64,000 nucleotides of DNA from an uncultured Bacteroidales bacterium (GTDB lineage Bacteria; Bacteroidota; Bacteroidia; Bacteroidales; Paludibacteraceae). The stretch spans positions 1 to 64,000 of the forward strand of contig CACXCA010000020.1 in the NCBI GenBank assembly GCA_902766045.1, given 5' to 3'. This document shows positions 18,970-28,015 of this stretch, piece after piece. The position numbers were made by a program, and so were the translations under genes. Each line of letters opens with the position of its first letter. Position 1 is the first letter of the stretch. Under the pieces are notes generated by a model. It did not search any database. It had not been told where the DNA came from and saw only the letters and a program-made list of their open reading frames with translations.

Positions 18970-19710
18970 ATGAAAAGAATCATTATTTGCTTATTAGCCG
19001 GTTTAGGACTGACGACTGCCTGCAGTCAACAGATGCCTGAAAATGTGGATGTTTTCCAAACAAAGAGTGGCAAAACCATCTCTTTTCACGCACTCGTACA
19101 TGCTAGTATCCGAATTCAATATGATGGGAAAGAGATTGAAATCGACCCTGTCACAAAACTGGGTGACAAGACAATCGACTATGCTGCTATGCCAAAAGCG
19201 GATTATATCTTCGTGACCCATGAGCACTTTGATCATTTTGACAAGGAGGCTATTGCTCTACTTTCCGGAGACAAGACTCATCTCATCACCAACCAACGAT
19301 GCGCAGATATGCTTGGAAAGGGAATTGTGCTGAACAACAGAGACTCTTCTCAAATCTCAGTTGACATCAAGGTCGAAGCTGTACCTGCCTACAACATCAC
19401 AGAGGGGCATCAGCAATTCCACCCCAAAGGTAGGGACAACGGCTACATTCTGACGATCGACGGACTAAGAATCTACATCGCAGGAGACACGGAAGATATA
19501 CCTGAAATGTCCGAAATAAAAGATATCGACATTGCATTCCTTCCCTGCAATCAACCCTATACAATGACAGTTGATCAATTGGTACGAGTTGCAAAGATCA
19601 TCCGTCCCAAGGTGCTCTTCCCTTACCACTATAGCAACACAGACGTCAGCGACCTACCCAACCGTCTGAAGAAGGAAGGCATAGAGGTTAGAATAAGACA
19701 TTATGAATAA
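18970..19710 (+). CDS. MBL-fold metallo-hydrolase lipoprotein (UlaG-like)
   Basis: 246 aa, with a lipobox LTTAC placing the lipidated Cys at residue 18. The metal motif is THEHFDHFD (from H84), with AGDTED supplying the bridging aspartate and FPYHYSN the last histidine. The pattern fits the beta-lactamase-fold superfamily, closest in style to UlaG/YtkL-type hydrolases. Envelope location is unusual for that subgroup but common in Bacteroidetes. Substrate unknown. It lies between the membrane-anchored orphan and the T9SS cargo gene, with gaps of 35 and 42 bp. Confidence 0.9.
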   Translation: MKRIIICLLAGLGLTTACSQQMPENVDVFQTKSGKTISFHALVHASIRIQYDGKEIEIDPVTKLGDKTIDYAAMPKADYIFVTHEHFDHFDKEAIALLSGDKTHLITNQRCADMLGKGIVLNNRDSSQISVDIKVEAVPAYNITEGHQQFHPKGRDNGYILTIDGLRIYIAGDTEDIPEMSEIKDIDIAFLPCNQPYTMTVDQLVRVAKIIRPKVLFPYHYSNTDVSDLPNRLKKEGIEVRIRHYE

Positions 19711-19752
19711 ACTAAATGCAAAGCATAACCCAACATTAAAAATATATACAAC

Positions 19753-21273
19753 ATGAAGAAGACAAGTTTACTCTTATTATTAGCAATCGTATGCTACATT
19801 AGTGGTTTTGCCAATGACAGATACTATCTAATCAAAGATGGACGACTCCAAAATGGAGCCACAATCGAACCTTCTGAGATTTTCCAAGAATTTGCAGAAG
19901 GAGATGGTTACGCCACAGTCAAACACACAATCCTTTTTTCAACCGCAAAACTCACAGGTATGCAAGGACTGCATGTCGGCACTAAAAATCTAATTATAGA
20001 GTATGCTGTTGATCCTATAAATCTCTATGGAGAAGAAGAATCCGTTAACAGATTTGATCCTGCTATTATGATAAACTGTGTTTCAGACGAGAACTCTAAA
20101 TTCAACTTAGACGCATATAAGATCATCAATCCTGATGATGCCTCCCAACCAACCACCGTCGAACCATACATGATAAGCATTAATTACATAGATGCCAAAG
20201 GAGAAGGGTGCGACAAAGAATGGAACAAATACGAGGGATTCACATACGCACGAAACAACGAAGAGGTGAAGGCTGTCTTTGTTTCTTACATGCACGAATA
20301 CGAGCACTACCCAACAGATGGAGTCCTTAAAATAAAAAATCTGTACTTTGAAACCAATACAGAGGAACATCCTATTTATGGTTGTCAATTCGATTCTTAT
20401 GACACATGGACCGAAAAAATGAGCATGAATAGTTATATTTCACGAGTACAAAGAAGAATAGATCCATCTGATTCAACTGGGAAAACTTACGTAAAAGATG
20501 AAAATGGGAAAATTATCTATGACACATTAGACATGAGAAAACAATATTTCCAGGATGGTCTTGCTCTCACTTGCGACAGCTGCCAAATATACTATGAAAC
20601 ATGTTACGTATATGATGAAAAAGTTCTGGAATATGAGAAAAAATATCCCGTGTCTGAATTACGTTCTTCTTTATCTGTAATGGAAGATTCTAAAACATTA
20701 TATTTCAAGGATATACCATTGTCTGAAGATGTTATAAAGGCAGGTAAGATAAAAGTATCATGTATCGCAAAAATCAATCCTCGATTATTTAACGGTGAAC
20801 CAGAAAAGGAGAAAGCTAACATCAAGCCAATACCCATCTATCTGAAGTTCGACAACTCGGAAGATGCCGTCGTAGCATTTATAGATACAGCTTTTCAATA
20901 TGTCTGGTCAAAAACATCTGGAGAATTTGAAATTCCTGCAGGAGCAAAGAGCGTAACAGTCGAATTCAGATCAAGACCAAATCTCAACTACTTGGTTGAC
21001 TATTTCTTGATCTCTTATAATGGTTCAGCAAACAATGCTCTTATGACCATCAACAGCGATGGAAAAACAATTTCCATCTACCCTAATCCAGTAGATAACG
21101 AGATACTTTTCAATAGCAATGAAAAAATTGAAAGCGTAGAAATCGTCTCTCTGAACGGCAAAGTTATGACGTGCAAAGCAGAGAACAACCGTGTGAACGT
21201 TTCTTCATTGGCTTCAGGTGAATATATCATCATCGTCAACAAAAACATCACCAGCAAATTTGTCAAAAAATAG
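19753..21273 (+). CDS. Secreted protein with T9SS type A sorting tail
   Basis: 506 aa with a signal peptide ending near YISGFAND. The body (25-435) has no domain I recognise. It is rich in beta-type sequence and aromatic residues and contains a YxxC cysteine group (LTCDSCQIYYETCYVY near 280). The last ~67 residues are a Por secretion tail: SIYPNPVDNEILF, then VEIVSLNGKVM, then NVSSLASGEYIIIV, ending in KFVKK. It is therefore predicted to be a surface or secreted product of the type IX system. A repeat cluster begins 3 bases after the stop codon. Confidence 0.85.
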   Translation: MKKTSLLLLLAIVCYISGFANDRYYLIKDGRLQNGATIEPSEIFQEFAEGDGYATVKHTILFSTAKLTGMQGLHVGTKNLIIEYAVDPINLYGEEESVNRFDPAIMINCVSDENSKFNLDAYKIINPDDASQPTTVEPYMISINYIDAKGEGCDKEWNKYEGFTYARNNEEVKAVFVSYMHEYEHYPTDGVLKIKNLYFETNTEEHPIYGCQFDSYDTWTEKMSMNSYISRVQRRIDPSDSTGKTYVKDENGKIIYDTLDMRKQYFQDGLALTCDSCQIYYETCYVYDEKVLEYEKKYPVSELRSSLSVMEDSKTLYFKDIPLSEDVIKAGKIKVSCIAKINPRLFNGEPEKEKANIKPIPIYLKFDNSEDAVVAFIDTAFQYVWSKTSGEFEIPAGAKSVTVEFRSRPNLNYLVDYFLISYNGSANNALMTINSDGKTISIYPNPVDNEILFNSNEKIESVEIVSLNGKVMTCKAENNRVNVSSLASGEYIIIVNKNITSKFVKK

Positions 21274-21275
21274 TA

Positions 21276-21338
21276 GAGACGCACGGCCGTGCGTCTCCAC
21301 ATGGCCGTGCATTTCTATATATCCGTGCGTCTCCACAA
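21276..21338. repeat. Palindrome plus three head-to-tail 18-bp repeats
   Basis: A perfect 22-bp palindrome built from GAGACGCACGG and its complement covers 21276-21297. It runs into three adjacent 18-bp units: GGCCGTGCGTCTCCACAT (21285-21302), GGCCGTGCATTTCTATAT (21303-21320) and ATCCGTGCGTCTCCACAA (21321-21338). A related copy lies at 60394-60420. It starts just after a stop codon and could also act as a transcription end, but it has no T run. Confidence 0.85.
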
Positions 21339-21390
21339 AATGGAACCGAGCCAAATTCAAATATATTTTTTTACCCCAATAAATAATTGA

Positions 21391-21801
21391 TTATTCTACG
21401 ATCGTAGCCACAATTCTTCTCCTTCCCCCATAGTTACGGAACTCACACAAATAGATGCCTTGCCACGTACCTAAATTCAGTCTGCCATTTGTAATCGGAA
21501 TCGAAAGACTCACCCCCACCACTGTTGATTTAGCATGGGCAGGCATATCATCCAAGCCTTCTAACGTATGATCATAATAGGTCTCCCCATCTTTTATCAT
21601 GCGATCAAAGATTTTCGCCATATCAGACCGAACATCAGGGTCTGCATTCTCATTGATGGACAAGCCACAACTGGTATGTTTCACAAACAAATGGAGCAAA
21701 CCCACTTGCGGCAACGGACTAGGCAAATGAGAGAGGACCTCATTAGTGATTAAATGAAATCCTCTCGCCTTCTCTGTTAATGAAAACTCAACCTGTTTCA
21801 T
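21391..21801 (-). CDS. yjbQ: YjbQ family protein (UPF0047)
   Basis: 136 aa, the full length of the family. Conserved features are FVKHTSCGLSINENADPDVRSD, then DHTLEGLDDMPAHAKST, then NGRLNLGTWQGIYLCEFR. The histidines and aspartate of these three segments form the shared active-site pocket. Members show weak thiamine-phosphate synthase activity; the physiological role is unsettled. The start codon directly abuts the stop of the upstream membrane-protein gene (no intergenic base), so they form one leftward unit. Confidence 0.93.
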   Translation of the reverse strand: MKQVEFSLTEKARGFHLITNEVLSHLPSPLPQVGLLHLFVKHTSCGLSINENADPDVRSDMAKIFDRMIKDGETYYDHTLEGLDDMPAHAKSTVVGVSLSIPITNGRLNLGTWQGIYLCEFRNYGGRRRIVATIVE

Positions 21802-22470
21802 TTACGCCTCTGTTTTTTCTTCTACATCATTCAGTGCCTTGACCGACTCTGACTTAACCAACCATGCAACAGAAAAAGCTGTCAGCATGATGAATTCACA
21901 GAACCATGTGTAAGGGAACCATGCAGGTACCCATGCAAAGATTGGCGTCTTATGCAAGGCCAAGAATACGGCAAAGACAAATATCACAATACCACACACC
22001 TTATATACTATGTTTCTTTGCCTTTTCTTCTCATTATTCACGTTTCCGATAGTGAACAAAAACAATATGTTCACGGCAAAAGCGAAGAACAAGACCGAAG
22101 CAGAAATCATGTGAATCGTATGACTAACATTTATCGGCAAATCAAACATCCCGACCGTCTCCGGAGCCCCCGGCACTCTACAAGGGAAGACCACCACAAA
22201 CAGACAGCACAATGATTGAATAATAGCCATCACCCGATCGCGCCAGTCATATCCTGTATAACACATAAAGAATACCGAAGCGGTAAACAGTAATCCAATC
22301 ATCCACACTTTCGATGATGCATAATACGTGGCACTGACACTCATATACCATCCCTCCATATTATGTTCTGCACCAATCAATCCGAACAAAAGGCAAGCTG
22401 GTGCCAATAATCCACAAAGTATTCCTAACATCTTACGTAGGAATAAATAATTTTTAACTTCTTCTTTCAT
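21802..22470 (-). CDS. Polytopic inner-membrane protein of unknown function
   Basis: 222 aa with about six or seven hydrophobic segments (LGILCGLLAPACLLFGLIG, VWMIGLLFTASVFFMCYTGYD, IIQSLCCLFVVVFPC, and so on). A conserved-looking WYMSVSATYYASSK and HTIHMISASVLFFAFA resemble the DUF998/Frag1-like group, but I would not assign a family firmly. The C-terminus is charged and cytoplasmic. It is followed at zero distance by yjbQ. Confidence 0.75.
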   Translation of the reverse strand: MKEEVKNYLFLRKMLGILCGLLAPACLLFGLIGAEHNMEGWYMSVSATYYASSKVWMIGLLFTASVFFMCYTGYDWRDRVMAIIQSLCCLFVVVFPCRVPGAPETVGMFDLPINVSHTIHMISASVLFFAFAVNILFLFTIGNVNNEKKRQRNIVYKVCGIVIFVFAVFLALHKTPIFAWVPAWFPYTWFCEFIMLTAFSVAWLVKSESVKALNDVEEKTEA

Positions 22471-22517
22471 TATCGTTACAATTTTATAGGCGGGTTCTAT
22501 AATTCCACAAATTTAAT

Positions 22518-23141
22518 TTATACAATACGATTGACAACGGCTCGAACACTTGCTCCAATAAATCGACTCACATCATCGCAGATACATGATGTATTCTTAT
22601 TAAAGAAAAAACAATAAGCATACTCATTATATCCTTTTATAAGAGAAGAGGTCCAATAGCATCCCATACCACCTGAAAGCAAAGACGTTCCTTCAAAATC
22701 TCCTGCTGCAGGTAAAAAAACAGAATTGTTATTTAATTTTGAAACACCAACGTATCCTTTGACACCTGTTTCATCATAATTGTCCGTCCACTTCCATTCA
22801 CAATTTTCAATTAATTCTTTTATCTCCTCAATGGTTGGCATTCGCCATGCATCGCTCCAAGAGACAGTAGCAACATCATCTTGAGGTTCCAAAGTGGTTA
22901 TATCATCAATGACTCCATTTCTACTTATCGTACAATACTTTGTAAATTGGAAATTATCATAATCGTAATATTTCAAATTCCACCAGCTGTGTTCATTCTT
23001 AGGGGTCACCTCAGTCCAAGAGAAATAATCTCCAAGTTCAGAAACTTTTTTTGCGCCAATGTTATAAGTTGCCCAAAGACTTCCACTTGGCAATCCTAAA
23101 TCAATATAATCATGTTCTGCTATCGTTCCTGATATCACCAT
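22518..23141 (-). CDS. FISUMP/DUF1566-like domain protein lacking a signal peptide
   Basis: 207 aa that consist almost entirely of one domain of the type repeated in many secreted Bacteroidetes and Fibrobacter proteins: YIDLGLPSGSLWATYNIGAK near the start, YFSWTEVTPK, SWSDAWRMPTIEEIKELI, FLPAAGDFEGTS, GCYWTSSLI and SVRAVV at the end. There is no signal peptide or lipobox upstream of the domain, which is odd for this family. It starts 19 bp after hisB on the same strand. It may be a trimmed duplicate or a cytoplasmic variant. Function unknown. Confidence 0.8.
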   Translation of the reverse strand: MVISGTIAEHDYIDLGLPSGSLWATYNIGAKKVSELGDYFSWTEVTPKNEHSWWNLKYYDYDNFQFTKYCTISRNGVIDDITTLEPQDDVATVSWSDAWRMPTIEEIKELIENCEWKWTDNYDETGVKGYVGVSKLNNNSVFLPAAGDFEGTSLLSGGMGCYWTSSLIKGYNEYAYCFFFNKNTSCICDDVSRFIGASVRAVVNRIV

Positions 23142-23160
23142 TGCAATCTTTAATTTTTAT

Positions 23161-24291
23161 TCATAGCGTTCCTTTGGTCGAAGGCAATTCATACTTATAA
23201 ATATCTCGTTTCACTGCCATTTTGATGGAACGAGCCAATGCTTTGAATATACCTTCTATCTTATGATGTTCGTTTGTTCCTTCTGCTTTTATATTCAGAT
23301 TCATTTTAGCCGAATCGCTCAGGGATTTGAAGAAATGCAAAAACATCTCCGTCGGCATATCTCCAACATACTCACGTTGAAAATCAGCCTCCCATACCAA
23401 CCAGGGACGACCACCGAAATCCAATGCTACAGAGCATAGACAATCATCCATCGGCAAGCAATAACCATATCGTTCAATACCACGTTTATTACCAAGAGCC
23501 GACAATAATGCCTCACCCAATGCAATAGCCGTATCCTCTATCGTATGATGTTCATCCACATTCAAATCACCTTTCACATGAATCGTCAAATCACAACCTG
23601 AATGTTTACCAATCTGTTCCAACATGTGATCAAAGAAACCAAGACCTGATGAGATGTCACACTTACCTGTTCCATCCAAATTCAGTTGAACAAAAATATC
23701 CGTTTCCTTCGTTGTCCGTTGTACGGTTGCCACACGTTCTCCTGCAAAGAGAAACTCAGCGATTTGATTCCAAGAAGTAACAACCTTAGCACAAGAATCA
23801 GCCAAACCTGCTTCTTTCAACTCCTTCTCAGCCGTTTCAACCGACGAAGTGATCAAAAGGGCTTTGCATCCTAAATTCTTGGCCAACATCACATCCGTCA
23901 ATCGGTCACCAATTACATACGAGTGAGTCATGTCATACGAACCATCCATATAGGAGGTCAGCATAGCAGTGCCAGGCTTACGGGTTGGGAGATTATCTTC
24001 GGGGAAAGACTTATCAATGAAGATTTGGTCAAATTGGATTTCCTCTCCCTTTAAGATTTCAAGCATCTTACCTTGAACCGTATCAAAATTTTTCTGAGGA
24101 TAGACATCTGTACCCAAGCCATCTTGGTTGGTCACCATCACCAATTCGAACGAACAATTTTTCCGAATAAAATATAAATTACGTAACACGCCAGGCAAGA
24201 AAGTCATCTGATCCAATGTATCCACCTGATACGTAACAGGAGGCTCTACAATCAACGTGCCATCCCGATCTATAAAAAGAGCTGTCTTCAT
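23161..24291 (-). CDS. hisB: Bifunctional histidinol-phosphatase / imidazoleglycerol-phosphate dehydratase
   Basis: 376 aa. Catalyses two steps of histidine biosynthesis. The HAD phosphatase half (1-165) opens with [14 protein letters not shown] and contains [15 protein letters not shown] and VIGDRLTDV. The dehydratase half (about 180-376) has the paired metal motifs [15 protein letters not shown] and [16 protein letters not shown]. The open frame extends 99 bases further upstream, but the ATG at 24291 gives the standard N-terminus [11 protein letters not shown], and a good promoter covers 24369-24398. It is not clustered with other his genes. Confidence 0.96.
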   Translation of the reverse strand: MKTALFIDRDGTLIVEPPVTYQVDTLDQMTFLPGVLRNLYFIRKNCSFELVMVTNQDGLGTDVYPQKNFDTVQGKMLEILKGEEIQFDQIFIDKSFPEDNLPTRKPGTAMLTSYMDGSYDMTHSYVIGDRLTDVMLAKNLGCKALLITSSVETAEKELKEAGLADSCAKVVTSWNQIAEFLFAGERVATVQRTTKETDIFVQLNLDGTGKCDISSGLGFFDHMLEQIGKHSGCDLTIHVKGDLNVDEHHTIEDTAIALGEALLSALGNKRGIERYGYCLPMDDCLCSVALDFGGRPWLVWEADFQREYVGDMPTEMFLHFFKSLSDSAKMNLNIKAEGTNEHHKIEGIFKALARSIKMAVKRDIYKYELPSTKGTL

Positions 24292-24368
24292 TAACTGTTG
24301 ATAAAAAATTATATACTCTGTCTTGAGCCGATTACAAAACCAAAACGTCAAGACAACTAACTGAAGTT

Positions 24369-24398
24369 CAAAATTACAAAATTTCATCATTATATCAA
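24369..24398 (-). promoter_or_regulatory. Promoter of hisB
   Basis: Minus strand TTG (24396-24398), 19-base spacer, TAATTTTG (24369-24376): an excellent Bacteroidetes promoter. It implies a leader of about 70 bases and rules out the longer hisB start at 24390. Confidence 0.65.
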
Positions 24399-24479
24399 GA
24401 ATGGTGAAAGAAAAGTAGGATGAAAGAGGGTTTTATATCATTTATAAAAGAAAATCAGATGAAATAGCGACATCTCATT

Positions 24480-24509
24480 TTTGAGTAATTATTTTTTTGT
24501 TTATATTTG
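24480..24509 (+). promoter_or_regulatory. Promoter of the oadGAB operon
   Basis: TTTG (24480-24483), 18-base spacer, TATATTTG (24502-24509). The start would fall near 24516, leaving about 30 leader bases before the oadG ATG at 24546. Confidence 0.7.
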
Positions 24510-24545
24510 GAAATTAAATTAAAACAGAAAAAAAACAAAATTTCT

Positions 24546-24812
24546 ATGAACGCAGAAAATTTAATGCAGTCCCTGCAATTATTGGGCATTGGGTTGACAA
24601 CGGTATTCTCCGTGTTATTACTCATTATATTTTTTGGAAACATGTTAATCAGGTTGATTAACAAGTACGCGCCGGAAGAAGAGGCGCAAAAATCCAAGGC
24701 TGTTTCATCAACACCTAATCCAGTAGATGCGAATGTAGCGCAGGCCATCAACATGGCAATCAGCCAAATCACGAAAGGAAAATCCAAGGCTGATAAGATT
24801 GAAAGAATTTAA
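24546..24812 (+). CDS. oadG: Sodium-pump decarboxylase gamma subunit (OadG family)
   Basis: 88 aa small membrane subunit. One transmembrane helix lies near residues 9-36 (LLGIGLTTVFSVLLLIIFFGNMLI). The cytoplasmic tail carries a Lys/Glu-rich linker and ends in a basic segment (ISQITKGKSKADKIERI). The subunit bridges the alpha and beta subunits and helps assemble the complex. The ATG at 24546 is chosen because an earlier TTG (24507) lies inside the promoter. Followed by oadA after 23 bp. Confidence 0.9.
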   Translation: MNAENLMQSLQLLGIGLTTVFSVLLLIIFFGNMLIRLINKYAPEEEAQKSKAVSSTPNPVDANVAQAINMAISQITKGKSKADKIERI

Positions 24813-24835
24813 GAGAAAAAAATAATCATAAAAAA

Positions 24836-26674
24836 ATGGCTAAAGAAGTAAAATTCAGTCTTGTCTTCAGAGACATGTGGCAAGCCGCAGGTAAATATGT
24901 ACCGCGTGTTGACCAATTGATGAAAGTAGCACCAGCAATCGTAAAAATGGGGTGCTTTGACAGAGTAGAAACAAATGGTGGAGGTTTTGAGCAAGTCAAC
25001 CTTCTCTATGGAGAAAATCCAAACAAAGCAGTCCGTCAATGGACAAAGCCTTTTCATGAGGCTGGTATTCAAACACACATGTTGGATCGTGCCCTGAACG
25101 GTCTCCGTATGAGTCCCGTTCCAGCCGATGTCCGTAAGCTTTTCTATGTAGTTAAGAAAAAACAAGGTACAGATATCGCACGTACATTCTGTGGATTGAA
25201 TGACACACGAAATATAATTCCTTCTATTAAATATGCACATGATGGTGGTATGATTTCTCAATGCTGTCTTTGCATCACCTACTCTCCTATCCACACAGTA
25301 GAATACTACACAAAGATGGCAAAGGAGTTGATCGAAGCAGGTTGTGATGAGATCTGTTTGAAGGATATGGCTGGTATCGGTCGTCCTGCATTCTTAGGCG
25401 AATTAACAAAGAACATCAAAGCAATCAAAGACATCACCATTCAATATCACAGTCACGCAGGTCCTGGTTTCAATATGGCTTCTATTTTGGAAGTATGCAA
25501 AGCAGGTTGCGACTATGTTGATGTAGGTATGGAACCTCTCTCTTGGGGTACTGGTCATGCAGACGTGATTGCAGTTCAAGCCATGTTGAAAGATGCTGGA
25601 TTCAAAGTAAAAGAGATTAACATGGAGGCTTATATGGAAGCTCGTACTTTGATTAAAGAGATGATGGACGACTTCTTAGGCTACTATATCCCACCACGTA
25701 ACCGTATGATGAACTCATTGTTAATCGGTCCAGGTCTTCCTGGTGGTATGATGGGTTCATTGATGACAGACTTAGAGACCAACCTTGAGTCTATCAACAA
25801 ATGGAAAGAGAAGAACGGCAAGCCTAAGATGAGCCAAGACGAATTGTTAATCAAGCTATTCGATGAGGTTAAATATGTATGGCCTATGATGGGTTATCCT
25901 TGCTTGGTAACACCATTCTCTCAATATGTGAAGAACATGGCATTAATGAATGTCATGCAGATGGAGAAAGGTAAAGAAAGATGGTCTATGATTGCTGATG
26001 ACATCTGGGATATGATGTTGGGTAAATCTGGTAATCTGCCTGGTCCATTATCACCTGAGTTAGTAGCAAAAGCAAAAGAACAAGGACGTGAGTTCCATAC
26101 TGAGAATCCTCAAAGCAACTATCCAGACGCACTCGACACCTTCCGTGAAGAGATGAAGAAGGAGGGTTGGGACTTTGGTCAAGACGACGAAGAATTGTTT
26201 GAGTTGGCTATGCACCCACAACAGTATAGAGCTTACAAGTCGGGCAAAGCTAAAGCTGACTTCCTAGCTGATTTGGAAGAACGTAAAGCTAAGAGAGCTG
26301 CATGCAAAGGTGGTGTAGAGTTACCTCAAACCGTTACGGTAGAGGTAAACGGCGTTAAATATAACGTTACTATCGGCGCAAACGACGGATCAGCAGCACC
26401 AAGTGCAGCTGCAGCATCAGCAGCCAGTGCTGCACCAGGTGAAGGCAACGAATTAACTTCCCCATTGGAAGGAAAATTCTACTTAGTCAAGAACTCTGGC
26501 GACACACCTGTTAAAGTAGGTGACACTGTGAAAAAAGGACAAGTGGTATGTTATGTAGAAGCCATGAAGACCTTCAACGCTATCGCAGCAGAATGTGATG
26601 GCGTCATTACACAGATTTGCTTGACTAGCGGTTCTTCCGTTTCCGAAGATGATGTATTGATGAGAATTAAATAA
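24836..26674 (+). CDS. oadA: Biotin-dependent oxaloacetate decarboxylase-type alpha subunit
   Basis: 612 aa. The N-terminal carboxyltransferase domain (1-~470) transfers CO2 from a 2-oxoacid onto biotin. An Ala/Ser-rich linker (GSAAPSAAAASAASAAPG near 522-540) leads to a biotinyl domain with the lysine motif EAMKTFN (~580). Visible active-site pieces are FRDMWQA, EICLKDMAGIGRP (carbamylated Lys) and QYHSHAGPG (metal His pair). Compared with classical OadA/pyruvate carboxylase the motifs are altered: LRDAHQS becomes FRDMWQA and FRVFDAMND becomes ARTFCGLND. The substrate may thus not be oxaloacetate alone. It works with the membrane subunits on both sides to couple decarboxylation to Na+ export. 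Confidence 0.88.
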   Translation: MAKEVKFSLVFRDMWQAAGKYVPRVDQLMKVAPAIVKMGCFDRVETNGGGFEQVNLLYGENPNKAVRQWTKPFHEAGIQTHMLDRALNGLRMSPVPADVRKLFYVVKKKQGTDIARTFCGLNDTRNIIPSIKYAHDGGMISQCCLCITYSPIHTVEYYTKMAKELIEAGCDEICLKDMAGIGRPAFLGELTKNIKAIKDITIQYHSHAGPGFNMASILEVCKAGCDYVDVGMEPLSWGTGHADVIAVQAMLKDAGFKVKEINMEAYMEARTLIKEMMDDFLGYYIPPRNRMMNSLLIGPGLPGGMMGSLMTDLETNLESINKWKEKNGKPKMSQDELLIKLFDEVKYVWPMMGYPCLVTPFSQYVKNMALMNVMQMEKGKERWSMIADDIWDMMLGKSGNLPGPLSPELVAKAKEQGREFHTENPQSNYPDALDTFREEMKKEGWDFGQDDEELFELAMHPQQYRAYKSGKAKADFLADLEERKAKRAACKGGVELPQTVTVEVNGVKYNVTIGANDGSAAPSAAAASAASAAPGEGNELTSPLEGKFYLVKNSGDTPVKVGDTVKKGQVVCYVEAMKTFNAIAAECDGVITQICLTSGSSVSEDDVLMRIK

Positions 26675-26682
26675 TTGGAATC

Positions 26683-27930
26683 ATGGTAGAAATATTAGAA
26701 AAAATATATGGCATGACGGCGATTGGCGAATTAATTGCCAATCCCTCATATATCGTAATGATTCTTTTGGCATTCTTCTTGCTCTATTTAGGTATCAAGA
26801 AAGAATATGAGCCATTGCTTTTGATACCCATTGCTTTTGGTGTATTGATTGCCAACTTCCCTGGTGGAGGTATGGGCGTTATAGCAACCGACGGTGAAGG
26901 TATGGTTCATTTTATTAAAAACGGTCAGGAGGTAGCTAAGAACATCTATGAGATGTCTCTCCCTGAAATTGCTCATGACCTCGGTATCATGAACTTTCTT
27001 TACTACGCATTGATTAAGTCTGGTTTATTACCACCAATCATCTTCATGGGTGTAGGTGCGTTGACTGACTTCGGACCTATGTTACGTAACTTGAAGTTGG
27101 CTATCTTTGGTGCTGGTGCACAGTTTGGTATCTTCGCAGTATTGATTGTTGCAAGTCAATGTGGATTTGACATGAAAGAGGCAGGATCATTGGCCATCAT
27201 CGGTGGTGCTGATGGACCAACAGCCATCTTCACTACATTGAAATTGGCTCCAGACATGTTGGGTCCAATCGCCATTGCAGCATATTCATACATGGCATTG
27301 GTACCTGTAATCGTTCCATTGGTAGTTAAACTGACATGTTCAGAAAAAGAGTTGAAGATCAACATGAAGGAGCAAGACAAGCTGTATCCTAACAAACAAG
27401 AGTTTAAGAACATGCGTGTCTTGAAAATCATCTTCCCTATTGCTGTTACCGTTATCGTAGGTATTATTGTTCGTGATGCAGTAGCCTTGGTAGGTATGTT
27501 GATGTTTGGTAATTTGATCAAGGAGATTGGTAGCAACACCTCTCGTTTGTTCAATGCAGCTTCCAATGGCATCATGAATGCAGCGACTATCTTCTTAGGA
27601 CTCTGCGTCGGTGCCACTATGACAGTAGATGCCTTTTTGAATATAAGAACAATCGGTATCGTAGCTGGTGGATTCTGTGCTTTCGGTTTCTCCATCTTCG
27701 GAGGAATCTTGTTAGTAAAGATTATGAATCTATTCTCCAAAAAGAAAATCAACCCATTGGTTGGTGCAACAGGTTTGAGTGCCGTACCTATGGCATCTCG
27801 TGTTGCTAACGACATTGCCTTGAAGTATGATTCACGCAACCACGTATTGAACTATTGTATGTCATCTAACGTGGCAGGTGTGATCGGTTCTGCAGTAGCT
27901 GCAGGTATCTTGATTAAATTCTTAGGATAA
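26683..27930 (+). CDS. oadB: Sodium ion-translocating decarboxylase beta subunit
   Basis: 415 aa polytopic membrane protein, the Na+ channel of the decarboxylase pump. Family hallmarks: GVLIANFPGGGMG, FMGVGALTDFGPML, SLAIIGGADGPTAIFTT (the essential Asp-containing GGADGPT segment), LMFGNLIKEIG, and the C-terminal GATGLSAVPMASRV with SSNVAGVIGSAVAAG. It begins 8 bp after oadA. A strong terminator ends the three-gene operon. Confidence 0.95.
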   Translation: MVEILEKIYGMTAIGELIANPSYIVMILLAFFLLYLGIKKEYEPLLLIPIAFGVLIANFPGGGMGVIATDGEGMVHFIKNGQEVAKNIYEMSLPEIAHDLGIMNFLYYALIKSGLLPPIIFMGVGALTDFGPMLRNLKLAIFGAGAQFGIFAVLIVASQCGFDMKEAGSLAIIGGADGPTAIFTTLKLAPDMLGPIAIAAYSYMALVPVIVPLVVKLTCSEKELKINMKEQDKLYPNKQEFKNMRVLKIIFPIAVTVIVGIIVRDAVALVGMLMFGNLIKEIGSNTSRLFNAASNGIMNAATIFLGLCVGATMTVDAFLNIRTIGIVAGGFCAFGFSIFGGILLVKIMNLFSKKKINPLVGATGLSAVPMASRVANDIALKYDSRNHVLNYCMSSNVAGVIGSAVAAGILIKFLG

Positions 27931-27949
27931 TAATTTTTCTATCCATACA

Positions 27950-27982
27950 AAGTCTCCTGACATACGTCAGGAGACTTTTTTT
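27950..27982 (+). terminator. Rho-independent terminator of oadGAB
   Basis: Perfect 12-bp arms AAGTCTCCTGAC (27950-27961) and GTCAGGAGACTT (27966-27977) with loop ATAC, followed by a run of T to 27982. It begins 20 bases after the oadB stop. Confidence 0.95.
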
Positions 27983-28015
27983 TCAATCTTCGAATCGAAT
28001 AACATTAAAGTATAA

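Noticed and set aside
21276-21338. CRISPR array
   Set aside because: Units abut without spacers and number only three.
24291-24390. Longer hisB start
   Set aside because: The extra 33 residues do not match HisB, and the region holds the hisB promoter.
24809-25294. Minus-strand frame of 161 codons across the oadA start
   Set aside because: It lies fully over the oadA N-terminal coding region and has no recognisable protein features.
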